Assembly (NCBI GenBank): GCA_049642725.1 | Contig: JBARPC010000016.1 | Coordinates: 1 to 64,000, forward strand | Source of the DNA: JAGLYZ01 sp049642725 | GTDB taxonomy: Bacteria > Patescibacteriota > Minisyncoccia > Minisyncoccales > JAGMDC01 | Reading direction: 5' to 3' | Length of the DNA stretch: 64,000 bases | Shown: positions 1-8,666 of the stretch, piece by piece | How positions within the stretch are numbered: the first letter of the stretch is position 1 | Layout: every line of letters starts with the position of its first letter | Notes under the pieces: model-generated | The model's database searches: none | What the model saw: the letters and a program-made list of their open reading frames with translations, nothing else | What the model was told of the DNA's origin: nothing | Translations under genes and position numbers: made by a program

Positions 1-41
1 AACTCAATTAGGGTAAAACCTCGTTTAGTAAATTTTTTCAT
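1..41 (-). CDS. Type IV prepilin, N-terminus only (gene runs off the left edge)
   Basis: Reading leftward from the ATG at 39-41, the visible codons give MKKFTKRGFTLIE, the signature of a type IV prepilin: a short basic leader, Gly as the peptidase -1 residue, then FTLIE with Glu at mature position 5. The rest is outside the window. It is the last gene of the pilus block that starts at 7540 and has a candidate promoter of its own (TATAAT at 104-109), as expected for an abundant pilin. It could be the major pilin; that is inference, because only 13 codons are seen. Confidence 0.8.
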   Translation of the reverse strand, partial: MKKFTKRGFTLIE

Positions 42-103
42 ATTAAATTTAAATTAAAAGCTTTTAATTTTTAGGATTCGACCTTTTATTATTTTCTTTT
101 TTT

Positions 104-109
104 ATTATA
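104..109 (-). promoter_or_regulatory. Candidate promoter -10 box for the prepilin
   Basis: TATAAT on the minus strand, 62 nt before the prepilin ATG; a start near 97 would give a leader of about 56 nt. No good -35 box is seen. Confidence 0.4.
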
Positions 110-190
110 ACCCATTTTTGGAAATTACACCTGTGGAAAACTCAGGAAGTAAAAAATTTAAAACAAAAAACAAAAAAATACAAGTTAAAA

Positions 191-589
191 TCAAAAAGTT
201 TTCTTGCCTCTAATAGTAATTAAGCTAGCAGCTACAATATTAGATAACTCTATCGTTTCATTAAGTAAAACATCAGCATTTTCCTTAGATGATTTATTTG
301 TATCTCTAAGAAGTCCTAACCAATATTTACTTTCATTAGCTGATTTTAATGCATGGCTAAAAAAATTGGCAAAATCTCTGCGTCCATTTGAACCATGCGC
401 TTCAATAATATTCGCTCCAATACTTGTGCCAGACCTTAAAAGTTGTTTTGCTATAATCTGAGAAGAAAAATCTTTTGGTAATTTATCAATAAATTCTATA
501 AGATTAAGGGAATATTTATAAGCTCTCTGTTTTAAATTATTTTTGGGTTTTTCGTTGTATTTTTGGATTTTTTGTTTTGTGTTTTGCAT
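191..589 (-). CDS. Four-helix-bundle protein (S23 / rRNA-intervening-sequence family)
   Basis: The 132-residue product matches the four-helix-bundle family first found in 23S rRNA intervening sequences: the helical segment starting LKQRAYKYSLNLIEFIDKLP is followed by the typical RSGTSIGANIIEA and a FANFFSHALKSANESKYWL segment. The family forms small helical oligomers of unknown role. The gene is not inside rRNA here; it sits 3 nt after pilC and before the prepilin, so it is probably co-transcribed with the pilus genes. The start is uncertain, because the first 18 residues are Lys/Asn-rich and lie before the conserved region. Confidence 0.85.
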   Translation of the reverse strand: MQNTKQKIQKYNEKPKNNLKQRAYKYSLNLIEFIDKLPKDFSSQIIAKQLLRSGTSIGANIIEAHGSNGRRDFANFFSHALKSANESKYWLGLLRDTNKSSKENADVLLNETIELSNIVAASLITIRGKKTF

Positions 590-592
590 TTT

Positions 593-1807
593 CTATAGTG
601 CTGTTCCAATAAAGTTGTACATAGGAATAAACACAGCCGCAGCAATAATTCCTACAATTAAAGCTAAAAAAACAATCAAGGCAGGTTCAATAACGCTTAA
701 AAGAACATCAAGCGCTCTTTCTACTTCTTTCTGGAAAAAAATAGCTATCTTGCTCAAGCTGCCTTCCAGCTGTCCTGCTTTTTCTCCAGTAGCAACCATT
801 TGGGTAAAAATAGGCGGAAAATAATCAGGATGTCTGATTAAAACAGAGTTTATGGTTCTTCCCTTTTTGACTCCTTCATTGGTCTCTAAAACAATATCTT
901 TATAAATATTATTATTAACAATATCGCTGCAAATTCTCAGGGACTGGGCAATAGGCAAACCGCCGGCAATCAAAGTAGAAAGGTTTTGCGCAAAGCGGGA
1001 TAGATAAAACATTTTCAAAAAATTACCTAAGACCGGAATATCTAATATATGCTTATCCATAAACTCCTTGCCTTCCTTTGTCTTTCTAAGATAAAAGAAA
1101 GCAAAAGCTAAAAGACCCAAAACCAAAACCAGTATAACTAAAAGCCATTTTCTTAAAAATGCAGATGCTGCCAAAACTATTTTGGTGAATAAGGGAAGTT
1201 CGTTTTCAGAAGCAGCAAATATATCAGCAAACTGGGGCATAACAAAGAAAATAATTATGCCAATTACAATAAAAGAAACAAATATTACCAAAATTGGATA
1301 AACCATTGCCCCTTTTATTTTTGACATAAACTCATACTGTCTTTCTAATCTATCTGCTAAATGCTTTAAAACTTCAGAAAGCTTTCCAGACGCCTCACCT
1401 GACTTTATCATATTAACATAAAAAGGAGAAAAAACTTCCGGATACCTTTTAAATGCTTCTGATAAAGCTGTGCCTCCTTCTACTGACTTGGCTATTTCTA
1501 AGACCTTTTCTCTAAAAACAGGGTTTTTTTGCTGTGAGCCCAATGTTTCCAATGACTCTATTAAGGGAACACTTGCCTCAAACATCATAGAAAGCTGACG
1601 GGAAAAAATCACTATATCTTTCTGGCTTACCCGATTAAAAATCTTTATATCCCTTAACCAAACAGGAATTAAACTGGTTTCAACTAAAGAAACTACAGAA
1701 AGATTGTGGCTTTCTAAAACATCCGAGGCGCTTTCTCTTGAACTTGCCTTTATAACACCCTCTTGCATTTCCCCTTCTTCTGTTCTTGCTTGATATTTGA
1801 ACTTCAT
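593..1807 (-). CDS. pilC: Type IV pilus inner-membrane platform protein PilC (GspF family)
   Basis: PilC is the polytopic platform on which the pilus ATPases act. The 404-residue length is standard. Two GspF domains are visible: the first (about residues 70-190) holds KSGEASGKLSEVL, the second (about 270-395) holds ATGEKAGQLEGSL. Hydrophobic segments lie near 165-195, 215-240 and 370-400, giving the usual three-helix topology. The N-terminus (KYQARTEEGEMQEGVI) is typical of the family. It lies 15 nt downstream of pilT. A paralogue of the same length is at 18139-19353. Confidence 0.95.
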   Translation of the reverse strand: MKFKYQARTEEGEMQEGVIKASSRESASDVLESHNLSVVSLVETSLIPVWLRDIKIFNRVSQKDIVIFSRQLSMMFEASVPLIESLETLGSQQKNPVFREKVLEIAKSVEGGTALSEAFKRYPEVFSPFYVNMIKSGEASGKLSEVLKHLADRLERQYEFMSKIKGAMVYPILVIFVSFIVIGIIIFFVMPQFADIFAASENELPLFTKIVLAASAFLRKWLLVILVLVLGLLAFAFFYLRKTKEGKEFMDKHILDIPVLGNFLKMFYLSRFAQNLSTLIAGGLPIAQSLRICSDIVNNNIYKDIVLETNEGVKKGRTINSVLIRHPDYFPPIFTQMVATGEKAGQLEGSLSKIAIFFQKEVERALDVLLSVIEPALIVFLALIVGIIAAAVFIPMYNFIGTAL

Positions 1808-1822
1808 AATAAAATGTCTAAT

Positions 1823-2890
1823 TTAGTCCAAAAGTTTTTTTAATTCAACCGGGTTTAAAGAATAAGTTAAAGCATTTTTTAAAGCAACTTCTCTATTGCG
1901 AACTAATTGGGCTAAAGCATAATTTAAAGAAACCATTCCTTTTTTTCTGCTTGTCTCAATGACTAAAGGCAGTTCATGGATTTTGTTCTCACGAATTAAA
2001 TTAGCCACTGCTGGGCTGGAAAGCATTATTTCACAAGCTGGAATCAAGCCGCCCCTAATTCTGGGGACTAAACGTTGCGAGATAACACCGAGCAGGGAAC
2101 CAGATAACTGCGCCCGGATCTGATCCTGTTGTTCCGCTGTAAAACTGTCAACAATTCTATGGATTGTTTGCGCCGCAGAATTAGTATGTAAGGTGGCGAA
2201 AACCAAATGCCCGGTTTCTGCTGCCGTAATTGCCGTGGAAATGGTCTCCGGGTCCCTCATCTCGCCTACCATAATCACATCCGGGTCCTGGCGAAAAGTT
2301 GAACGAAGTGCCCGGGCAAACGACAAAGTATCTTGATAAACTTCTCTTTGGTCAATAATTGATTTATCGTCATCAAAAACATATTCAATGGGGTCCTCAA
2401 TCGTAATAATATGGTCTGTTCTGGTATGGTTTATCTCATCAACTATAGCAGCCAATGTAGTTGATTTTCCATGGCTTGAAGGCCCGGTTACAATAACAAA
2501 ACCTTGAATTGGCTTGGTAAATTCGTGAAGAATAGGAGGCAAACCCAGCTCTTCAATAGTTCTAATTTTAGGAGGAATCAAACGGAGAGCGCAGGAAACA
2601 GTGCCTCTTTGATGAAAAACATTTACTCTAAATCTGGCTTTATCTCCAAAATGATATGAAAAATCAATTTCTTTTTGCTGCGAAAATCTCTGCTGCTGTT
2701 CCTCTGCCATTAAAGCTAAAGCCAATCCCTGTGTATCTGTTGTTGATAGCTTGCTTCTTTTACTTAAAGGAATTAAACGACCGCTGATTCTTAAAACTGG
2801 CGGATGGTCAACAGAAAGATGGAGATCAGATGCCTGTTCTTGAACTGTTAATTGAAGCAGTTCATTAAGTTGTTCTTGATAAGAAGCCAT
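1823..2890 (-). CDS. pilT: Pilus retraction ATPase PilT
   Basis: PilT is the hexameric cytoplasmic ATPase that drives pilus retraction, needed for twitching and DNA uptake. The 355-residue protein has the PilT layout: the N-terminal ASDLHLS motif, a Walker A written GPSSHGKSTT near residue 136 (the usual form is GPTGSGKSTT, so the loop is slightly divergent but keeps Gly-Lys-Ser), an Asp box near ITIEDPIEYVF, a Walker B DPDVIMVGEMRD and a His box HLVFATLHTNSA. It lacks the zinc Cys cluster of PilB, which supports PilT over PilB. It lies between a response regulator and pilC. Confidence 0.95.
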   Translation of the reverse strand: MASYQEQLNELLQLTVQEQASDLHLSVDHPPVLRISGRLIPLSKRSKLSTTDTQGLALALMAEEQQQRFSQQKEIDFSYHFGDKARFRVNVFHQRGTVSCALRLIPPKIRTIEELGLPPILHEFTKPIQGFVIVTGPSSHGKSTTLAAIVDEINHTRTDHIITIEDPIEYVFDDDKSIIDQREVYQDTLSFARALRSTFRQDPDVIMVGEMRDPETISTAITAAETGHLVFATLHTNSAAQTIHRIVDSFTAEQQDQIRAQLSGSLLGVISQRLVPRIRGGLIPACEIMLSSPAVANLIRENKIHELPLVIETSRKKGMVSLNYALAQLVRNREVALKNALTYSLNPVELKKLLD

Positions 2891-2902
2891 AATATAAAAA
2901 TT

Positions 2903-3268
2903 TCACTTAAGTATTTTCTTTATTTCCTCTACTACTTCTTCAGGAGTATAATGGGCTTTAATGAGATATTTTTGGACGCCTAAATCCAGTCCTTTTTTAA
3001 CTTCTGCTTTCTGACCAAGATTAGAAAGAATAATTACTGGTATTGCTTTCCATTGAGCATTTTTTTTAAGCTCGGATAAAACTTCCCAGCCGTCAATTTG
3101 AGGTAAAACAATATCTAAAACTAAAATGTCTGGAATTTCTTTTTTTAATAGCTCAAACGCCTCTTGCCCATTTTTAGCCACTCTCACAGAAAAACCATCT
3201 TGCTCTAATTTAGTTGTATAGATGTCTATTAAAAAAGTATCATCTTCAACCAATAAAACAGTATTCAT
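2903..3268 (-). CDS. Single-domain response regulator in the pilus operon
   Basis: A 121-residue CheY-like receiver with no output domain. Seen residues are the acidic pair in LLVEDDTF, the phospho-acceptor Asp in ILVLDIVLPQIDG, Ser in place of Thr in IILSNLG and the conserved Lys in YLIKA. It lies between pilB and pilT, 12 nt from pilT, so it probably works on pilus extension or retraction by protein contact, as PilG/PilH-type regulators do. That role is inferred from position. It is close in sequence to the four receivers at 23198-26186, so kinases of that cassette are candidate partners. Confidence 0.92.
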   Translation of the reverse strand: MNTVLLVEDDTFLIDIYTTKLEQDGFSVRVAKNGQEAFELLKKEIPDILVLDIVLPQIDGWEVLSELKKNAQWKAIPVIILSNLGQKAEVKKGLDLGVQKYLIKAHYTPEEVVEEIKKILK

Positions 3269-3275
3269 ATTATTT

Positions 3276-4997
3276 TTATTCTTCGGTTACTCTTATCACT
3301 TCTTCTATAGAGGTAATTCCATTTAAAACCTTAATTATACCATCTTGAGTCATTGTAATCATACCCTGTCTTTTTGCTTCTTTTTGAAAATTATTTTCTG
3401 ACGGCTCATTTAAAATTAATTCTGAAAGTTCTTTAGTCATTTCTAAAATTTCAAAAAGAGCAACCCTTCCAGCATATCCCTGTGTTTTGCATTTTTTACA
3501 ACCCTTTGGCTCCCAAATATATATTGGTTCGTGAATTTTCATTTCTGCCCTAACAGAGGATGGTAAGGAATTTACTTCTTTTAAAATCTTTTCTTTAACT
3601 TTAATATTTGCCTTTACTTTCTGCTTGCAAAAAGGACAAAGCCGCCTTATTAATCTTTGCGCCAAAATTACGCTTAAACTTGGAGACAGTAAAAATGATT
3701 CTATACCTAAGTCCATTAATCTAGGCAGTGCGCCAACAGCTGTATTTGTATGAAGAGTAGATAAAACAATATGCCCGGTTAAAGCAGCATGAACAGCTAA
3801 TTCTGCTGTTTCTTTGTCTCGAATTTCACCTACCATAATGACATCTGGGTCCTGCCTTAAAATAGAACGCAATGCTGTAGCGAAACCATAGCCAATCTCT
3901 TCTTTTGTCTGGGATTGGTTAATGCCTTCCATAAAATATTCTACTGGATCTTCTATCGTAACAATATTTACTCCTTCCTTGTTTAAAATTTGTAAAACAG
4001 CATATAAGGTGGTGCTTTTTCCAGAACCGGTAGGACCGGTAGATAAAATCATTCCATAAGGTTTTTTAGATGCTTTGTTTAAAACCTCAAGATTTCTTCC
4101 ATCTAATCCTAATCTTTTAAAATCTTTTAATCCTTTTGATGAGTCAAGAACCCTCATTACTGCTTTTTCTCCCAATATAGTAGGAAAAGTAGAAACCCTG
4201 AAATCAATATTTTTATTGCTGATTTTAGCACCGATTCTGCCGTCTTGAGGAACCCTTGTTTCATCAATCTTTAGATTTGATAAAATTTTAATTCGAGCCA
4301 CGACTGCCGGATGAATTTTCAAAGGTAAAAAAAGTGAGGAATGCAATATTCCATCAAGACGAAACCTTACTCTTAGTTGGTCTTTTACTGGTTCAATATG
4401 GATATCAGAAGCATTTCCATCCACAGAATGTTTCAGAATAACAGAAACAATTTTAGAAATAGGCGCCTCTTCTCCTAGTTTTTCTAATTCAGCCGCTTTC
4501 TTGGAAATTTCAATTTCATCTTCAGTTATTTCTGTTTCCACTTCTGTAAGCGCCTTCTTTACTTCTTTTTTAAGAGTCCAATATCGTTTTAAGAGTTCCC
4601 TGAAATTGGATAAAGTAATCAGATAAACTCTAAAAGAATAGTTTTCGCGCCTTGTTAAGAACTTTAAAGCTTCCTGGGCTTTTAAATTATCCGGATAAAC
4701 CATCCCTATCTCCAATATCCTATCCTTTTTACTGATAGGAACCATATGATAAAACTCAGCCGCTTCCCTAGGGATTAACCTTAAAACTTCTAAAGGAACT
4801 TCTGAAGACTCAACTTCTTTTAAAGGAATTTTCAAGCTATCACTTTTTAATTGAAATAGGGCATTTTCCTTAATTATTTCTTGTTGTAAAATAATTTCTT
4901 CTTCTGTTTTACCTGATGATTTTACTTCCTCTTTTAAAGAAGCAGCTCCTTTTTTATCCAAAATTCCTTTTTCCTTTAACTCGTTTATTAAACTCAT
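3276..4997 (-). CDS. pilB: Pilus assembly ATPase PilB (GspE family)
   Basis: PilB powers pilus extension. The 573-residue protein has an N-terminal GspE/MshEN-type domain (about residues 1-150) followed by the ATPase core: ASDIHIEP, Walker A GPTGSGKSTTLY near residue 320, Walker B DPDVIMVGEIRD and His box HIVLSTLHTN. The zinc motif is present as LCPFC and CKKC, separated by an insert. The full-length N-domain separates it from the shorter paralogue at 49098-50396. It is followed 7 nt later by the response regulator. Confidence 0.95.
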   Translation of the reverse strand: MSLINELKEKGILDKKGAASLKEEVKSSGKTEEEIILQQEIIKENALFQLKSDSLKIPLKEVESSEVPLEVLRLIPREAAEFYHMVPISKKDRILEIGMVYPDNLKAQEALKFLTRRENYSFRVYLITLSNFRELLKRYWTLKKEVKKALTEVETEITEDEIEISKKAAELEKLGEEAPISKIVSVILKHSVDGNASDIHIEPVKDQLRVRFRLDGILHSSLFLPLKIHPAVVARIKILSNLKIDETRVPQDGRIGAKISNKNIDFRVSTFPTILGEKAVMRVLDSSKGLKDFKRLGLDGRNLEVLNKASKKPYGMILSTGPTGSGKSTTLYAVLQILNKEGVNIVTIEDPVEYFMEGINQSQTKEEIGYGFATALRSILRQDPDVIMVGEIRDKETAELAVHAALTGHIVLSTLHTNTAVGALPRLMDLGIESFLLSPSLSVILAQRLIRRLCPFCKQKVKANIKVKEKILKEVNSLPSSVRAEMKIHEPIYIWEPKGCKKCKTQGYAGRVALFEILEMTKELSELILNEPSENNFQKEAKRQGMITMTQDGIIKVLNGITSIEEVIRVTEE

Positions 4998-5015
4998 TTC
5001 TGATTTTATTTTTTG

Positions 5016-5294
5016 TTAGTATGTAATAAAAGGGTTTTCTCTACCTATTTCTATTTCTTCTGAAGGAAAAGAAATTTCTTCAAAGGGTTCAAGTGTCTGC
5101 AGAAAAGAATCTTCTAAAGTATTAAAATTAATACTAATCTCTTTTAGGCCGAAACTAATCCCCGGAGAGATTGATGGCTGTTTTACAAAAAAGCTTTTAC
5201 TGAAAACAAATAAAGCTATTATAACCAAAACAATAAGGACAATAACTAAATACACTAATCTTTTTTGTTTTTCTTCATTTAAATTTAAATCCAT
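5016..5294 (-). CDS. Small membrane protein, PilP-like position
   Basis: A 92-residue protein with one transmembrane helix at about residues 14-32, followed by an extracytoplasmic tail ending in EIGRENPFITY. A GR-(D/E/N)-PF motif is typical of PilP-type lipoproteins, which link the PilMNO platform to the outer parts of the machine. No lipobox Cys is present. It lies between pilO and pilB, where pilP would be expected, and the second pilus cluster has a small one-helix protein in a similar place (12347-12673). Assignment to PilP is inference; homology is not clear at this length. Confidence 0.6.
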   Translation of the reverse strand: MDLNLNEEKQKRLVYLVIVLIVLVIIALFVFSKSFFVKQPSISPGISFGLKEISINFNTLEDSFLQTLEPFEEISFPSEEIEIGRENPFITY

Positions 5295-5302
5295 AATATT
5301 AA

Positions 5303-5881
5303 TTAATAAGAATAAACTTTCATTTGTAAACTAAATAAGAGAGTATCTGAAGAATAATCAGGCATCCCGGCAGCCATCATCATTTCTCCAAAAGAAGAAA
5401 AGGATAATTGTTCTACATCAATCAAACGCGCTGATTTTTCTAAAACTGAAAGAAAATTTTTAAAAGAAGAATAAGAACCGGCAACAGTGATGGAAAACAT
5501 ATCTTCTTTTATATCTGATGTCTCTATTTCTCCGGCCTTTGCTTTTTGGGTTGTTCTCCTTGAAGAGCTTAATGTTGCTGATGTTAAAGAAACCCCGTTT
5601 TCTCCAGCTGTATTTTGAATAAAATTAAACACTGAAGGCATGGCAGGTTTATCTGGCAAAGCTGAATCAATCTTTGCCATTTCTTGTTCATACTCTGCTA
5701 ATTTCTCGTTTTGAAAAACAAGATTGTCAAAATAATCATTTATCTTTTCAAGATCTGCTTTTCTTCCTTCAAGTTTAGAATCTTTAGCATCCAATTCTTC
5801 ATATTTTGGCAAAAGCACAAAAAATGCCAGCAAAATGACGATTAAAAATGTAATGGTTATGAAAATAATAGGTTTTTTCAT
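5303..5881 (-). CDS. pilO: Pilus alignment protein PilO-like
   Basis: A 192-residue bitopic protein: one N-terminal transmembrane helix (about residues 5-25), a coiled-coil-prone stretch (about 30-75) and a C-terminal ferredoxin-like region typical of PilO, with a segment (YSSFKNFLSVLEKSARLIDV) that matches the family's conserved region. PilO pairs with PilN in the inner membrane. Its ATG overlaps the TGA of the preceding pilN gene by 4 nt (5878-5881), a translational-coupling arrangement. Confidence 0.85.
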   Translation of the reverse strand: MKKPIIFITITFLIVILLAFFVLLPKYEELDAKDSKLEGRKADLEKINDYFDNLVFQNEKLAEYEQEMAKIDSALPDKPAMPSVFNFIQNTAGENGVSLTSATLSSSRRTTQKAKAGEIETSDIKEDMFSITVAGSYSSFKNFLSVLEKSARLIDVEQLSFSSFGEMMMAAGMPDYSSDTLLFSLQMKVYSY

Positions 5882-6417
5882 GTTGAAGGAATAAATATCT
5901 TCGGGCTTAAAGAAATATCCAAATTAAAATCTATGCTTCCGTCTTCCATTAAAGATATATTAGAAAGCTCCACGCTCCTTATATCGCTTTGCGCCTGTAA
6001 AACAAGAAGCTGCTCGCCTAATGTTTTAAAATTGGATGTTGTGCCGGAAATTACAAGGATTAGATTCGCGCTGCTAAAATTAAAATCAGCGAATACTACT
6101 TCTGGATGAGTTAAATTCTCAATGAAACTAAAAAGCTGGGAATATAGTTTATGTTCTTTTAGTATCTTTGAAAAATCATTGATTTTCTTTTCTTGAGCAA
6201 GAAGATTTTCTTTAAGTTCTTTATTTTCCTTACTTTGCTCCTGTTCAGATATTTTTGCTTCTACATCGTTTAACGCTTCCTCTGTTTTTTGCATAGAATA
6301 CGTTAAAACAAAATAACTTAAAACCGATAATATAAGTAAAATAAAACAAAAATAAAAAACCCAGTCCAGCCAAGGTTTTCTTTCTATTTCTTTTTTTGGA
6401 ATAACATTAAAAGCCAT
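5878..6417 (-). CDS. pilN: Pilus alignment protein PilN-like
   Basis: A bitopic protein with a transmembrane helix near residues 20-42, a coiled coil (about 45-95, with KENKELKENLLAQEKKINDF) and a C-terminal region, in the PilN position of a pilM-N-O block. I chose the ATG at 6415-6417 (MAFNVIPKKE) because it starts with the normal PilN cytoplasmic N-tail and does not overlap pilM; the frame is open to 6435, which would add six residues and overlap pilM by 11 nt. PilN normally binds PilM through an N-terminal INLLP-like motif; here VIPKKE takes that place. Confidence 0.8.
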   Translation of the reverse strand: MAFNVIPKKEIERKPWLDWVFYFCFILLILSVLSYFVLTYSMQKTEEALNDVEAKISEQEQSKENKELKENLLAQEKKINDFSKILKEHKLYSQLFSFIENLTHPEVVFADFNFSSANLILVISGTTSNFKTLGEQLLVLQAQSDIRSVELSNISLMEDGSIDFNLDISLSPKIFIPST

Positions 6418-6424
6418 AGTTTTA

Positions 6425-7540
6425 TTATACAACAATTTCTAATCCTTTCAAAGCAGAGCCAATTGCTATACCATAAGACGGTCCCATTTTTTTAAGAATT
6501 TCAGTCAAGGGAGAAGGGCAAACAATATTTTCAAAAGGGTTAACAATAACCGTTTCTATTCCAAGCTGTTCTGAAAAATATTCTTTGAGCCCGGGAGTTA
6601 AAGCTCCTCCGCCAGCTAAAATTATTTTAGACACCTTGTCATTTTCAAATTGAGAAAAAGAGTCGGAGAGTTTTTTAATTTCTTTTAAAATTAGATCAAT
6701 CAATGGATATAATATCTCTTCCTCTTTGGTGCCCTTTCTTATGCCAATTTCTCTTTTAAGCCGTTCAGCTTCATTATAATCAATATTCAAAGATCTGGAA
6801 AGAGAATAAGTAAGCTCATTGCCGGAAATATCAAAGCTGTGACTTGACAGCAAAACTCCGTTCTTAATTACACTGCAAGTGGTGCTTCTGCCTCCAATAT
6901 CTACTAAGATTATAACTCCTTTATTTTTTTTAATCAATGACCTTACCAAACTGAAAACTTCTGCCTCTAAAGCTAAAAGCTCTAAACCGGCTATTTTAGC
7001 AACATCTTGATATTTTAAAATTACTTCGTTGGGAACTGTTACTAAAAGAATTTTCAGTTTAGTGCCTATTGTCTCCTTACTAAAAATATTTTTCTTTCTA
7101 CTCGGCGTCCCATCAATAATAGCCCAGTCAATTTTCATGTCTGAAAGCGGTAAAGGAATATATTTTCCTGCTTTAAATTTTACAGCTTCAGGAATTTCTT
7201 TTTCTCTCATGGGCGGCAAATCAAAACTAGTAAAAAAAGTAGAAAAATCAGGAATGGAAAATACAGCTTTTTTACTGCGAAAGCCAGCTTCTTCTATTAA
7301 AACAGAAATTGCTTTTGAAACTTCTTTAGTTGAAGACGAAAGAAAGGAAATATTTTTATTGCCTTGGATATCCATCCTGGAATCATCAAACTCAATATCT
7401 TCCACAGGTATTTCGCCGTAATTCTCTAATCTTATATTTTCCTTTGGCTTGGACAGTTCAATGACTTTAATAGAACTAGTTCCAATATCAACACCCAGGC
7501 AATTTTTAACTTGTTTCTCTCCGAATAAACCCATAAACAA
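6425..7540 (-). CDS. pilM: Pilus assembly protein PilM (actin-like ATPase)
   Basis: A 371-residue FtsA/actin-fold cytoplasmic protein that binds PilN and helps assemble the pilus platform. Visible ATPase-fold motifs are GVDIGTSSIKVIELSK (phosphate 1), ILVDIGGRSTTCSVI (phosphate 2) and ILAGGGALTPGL (adenosine). It is the first gene of the operon. A second in-frame ATG two codons later (7534) is an equally good start (MGLFGEKQ). An extended -10 box at 7563-7571 lies just upstream. A paralogue is at 13799-14953. Confidence 0.95.
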   Translation of the reverse strand: MFMGLFGEKQVKNCLGVDIGTSSIKVIELSKPKENIRLENYGEIPVEDIEFDDSRMDIQGNKNISFLSSSTKEVSKAISVLIEEAGFRSKKAVFSIPDFSTFFTSFDLPPMREKEIPEAVKFKAGKYIPLPLSDMKIDWAIIDGTPSRKKNIFSKETIGTKLKILLVTVPNEVILKYQDVAKIAGLELLALEAEVFSLVRSLIKKNKGVIILVDIGGRSTTCSVIKNGVLLSSHSFDISGNELTYSLSRSLNIDYNEAERLKREIGIRKGTKEEEILYPLIDLILKEIKKLSDSFSQFENDKVSKIILAGGGALTPGLKEYFSEQLGIETVIVNPFENIVCPSPLTEILKKMGPSYGIAIGSALKGLEIVV

Positions 7541-7562
7541 AGTTTGCTAAAATTCAGTTTTT

Positions 7563-7571
7563 ATTATACCA
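7563..7571 (-). promoter_or_regulatory. Extended -10 promoter of the first pilus operon
   Basis: Minus strand TGG-TATAAT, about 22 nt before the pilM ATG. The same TGGTATAAT box precedes the exonuclease gene (29776) and the small RNA at 31791. Confidence 0.55.
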
Positions 7572-7585
7572 TCATTTAAAAGAAA

Positions 7586-8308
7586 ATGAAAATAAGAAAA
7601 TTTTCAAGGTGGGGAATAAATGTTTTATTCCCTAAATTCTGTCTAAATTGCGGAAAAGAGGGAGATTATCTTTGTCCTGATTGCTTATCCTTAATTGATG
7701 TCTTAGAAGAGCAATTCTGTCCGGTTTGCAATAAAAGAGTTTTTAATGGGAAAACTTGCTTTATTTGTTCAAGGACTACAAAACTTAATGGCGTCTTTTC
7801 TGCTGTTTCTTATGAAGATAAGATGATTAAAAAACTGATCAGACAATTTAAGTATAAACCATTTATTAAGGACTTATCAAAAACATTGGCTTCTTTAATA
7901 ATAACTCATTTTTATTTATCAAACAATATTGAGTTCCTTTTTTTAGGAAAACCTGTTTTAATACCAGTGCCTTTGGACAGGAAAAAAATGAAAATGCGCG
8001 GCTTTAACCAATCAGAAGAAATTACTAAAGAACTTTCTCAATCTTTGAAAATTCCATTAGTAAAACATGCTTTAATTAAAATAAAAGAAACTCAATCCCA
8101 AACAGAACTTTCAAGAGAGCAAAGAAAAGAGAATATTAAAGGTGCTTTTGCTTGTGAAAATATTGAAGAAATAAAAAATAAAAAAATTCTTTTAATTGAT
8201 GATGTTTTTACCACCGGCGCTACCATGAATGAGTGTGCTAAGGTTTTAAAATCGGCTGGCGATAGCGAAGTATGGGCAATAACCGTGGCAAGAGAAGAAA
8301 AACATTGA
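7586..8308 (+). CDS. comF: ComF-family phosphoribosyltransferase-like protein
   Basis: A 240-residue ComF/GntX family protein tied to DNA uptake in competent bacteria. The N-terminus carries a zinc-ribbon-like Cys array (CLNCGKEG, LCPDC, CPVC, CFIC; about residues 19-65). The C-terminal half is a type I phosphoribosyltransferase fold with the PRPP loop ILLIDDVFTTGATMNE (about 200-215) and the family signature RGFNQSEEI. The gene is divergent from the pilus operon. Its last codons overlap the promoter of the tRNA array downstream. Confidence 0.93.
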   Translation: MKIRKFSRWGINVLFPKFCLNCGKEGDYLCPDCLSLIDVLEEQFCPVCNKRVFNGKTCFICSRTTKLNGVFSAVSYEDKMIKKLIRQFKYKPFIKDLSKTLASLIITHFYLSNNIEFLFLGKPVLIPVPLDRKKMKMRGFNQSEEITKELSQSLKIPLVKHALIKIKETQSQTELSREQRKENIKGAFACENIEEIKNKKILLIDDVFTTGATMNECAKVLKSAGDSEVWAITVAREEKH

Positions 8309-8333
8309 CTAAACGCTATTTTATGGATAAAAT
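8305..8333 (+). promoter_or_regulatory. Promoter of the tRNA array
   Basis: TTGACT (8305-8310), 17-nt spacer, TAAAAT (8328-8333). The predicted start near 8340 lies 3 nt before tRNA-Ser. The -35 box overlaps the comF stop codon. Confidence 0.65.
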
Positions 8334-8342
8334 TGAAACATA

Positions 8343-8433
8343 GGAGAGGTGGCCCAAATGGTACGGCAAGAGATTGCTAATCTCTCGCGGTGTAAAAAGC
8401 CGCTTGTGGGTTCAAATCCCGCCCTCTCCGCCA
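8343..8433 (+). tRNA. tRNA-Ser (GCT)
   Basis: Acceptor GGAGAGG pairs with CCTCTCC. The anticodon stem AGAGA/TCTCT encloses loop TTGCTAA with anticodon GCT at 8376-8378. A long variable arm, canonical T loop TTCAAAT and encoded CCA (8431-8433) support a class II serine tRNA. Confidence 0.95.
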
Positions 8434-8438
8434 GTTAC

Positions 8439-8510
8439 GCCCTTGTAGTTCAATGGATAGAATGCGAACTTGCGGAGTTTGTGATAGAGGTTCGACTCCT
8501 CTCAAGGGCA
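8439..8510 (+). tRNA. tRNA-Arg (GCG)
   Basis: Acceptor GCCCTTG (8439-8445) pairs with CAAGGGC (8503-8509), discriminator A. Stem CGAAC/GTTTG encloses loop TTGCGGA, so the anticodon is GCG (8472-8474), which reads CGC/CGU. T arm has loop TTCGACT. No CCA is encoded. Most bacteria use ACG here, so the G34 form is notable. Confidence 0.9.
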
Positions 8511-8515
8511 AATCA

Positions 8516-8587
8516 GGACGGTTAGCTCAATGGCAGAGCATCGCGTTTACATCGCGGAGGTTATAGGTTCAAATCCTATACCGTCCA
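8516..8587 (+). tRNA. tRNA-Val (TAC)
   Basis: Acceptor GGACGGT pairs with ACCGTCC. The anticodon stem TCGCG/CGCGG encloses loop TTTACAT with anticodon TAC at 8548-8550. T loop TTCAAAT. CCA is not encoded. Confidence 0.95.
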
Positions 8588-8666
8588 CACTTCAGAAATT
8601 AAAATTTCTTCAGTGCAAGCTTATAACAAAATTTAAGCAAAGAATAGTTTACGGCGAGCAAAGCGA

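Noticed and set aside
191..589. 23S rRNA intervening sequence
   Set aside because: The protein family is named after such insertions, but no rRNA sequence flanks it here.
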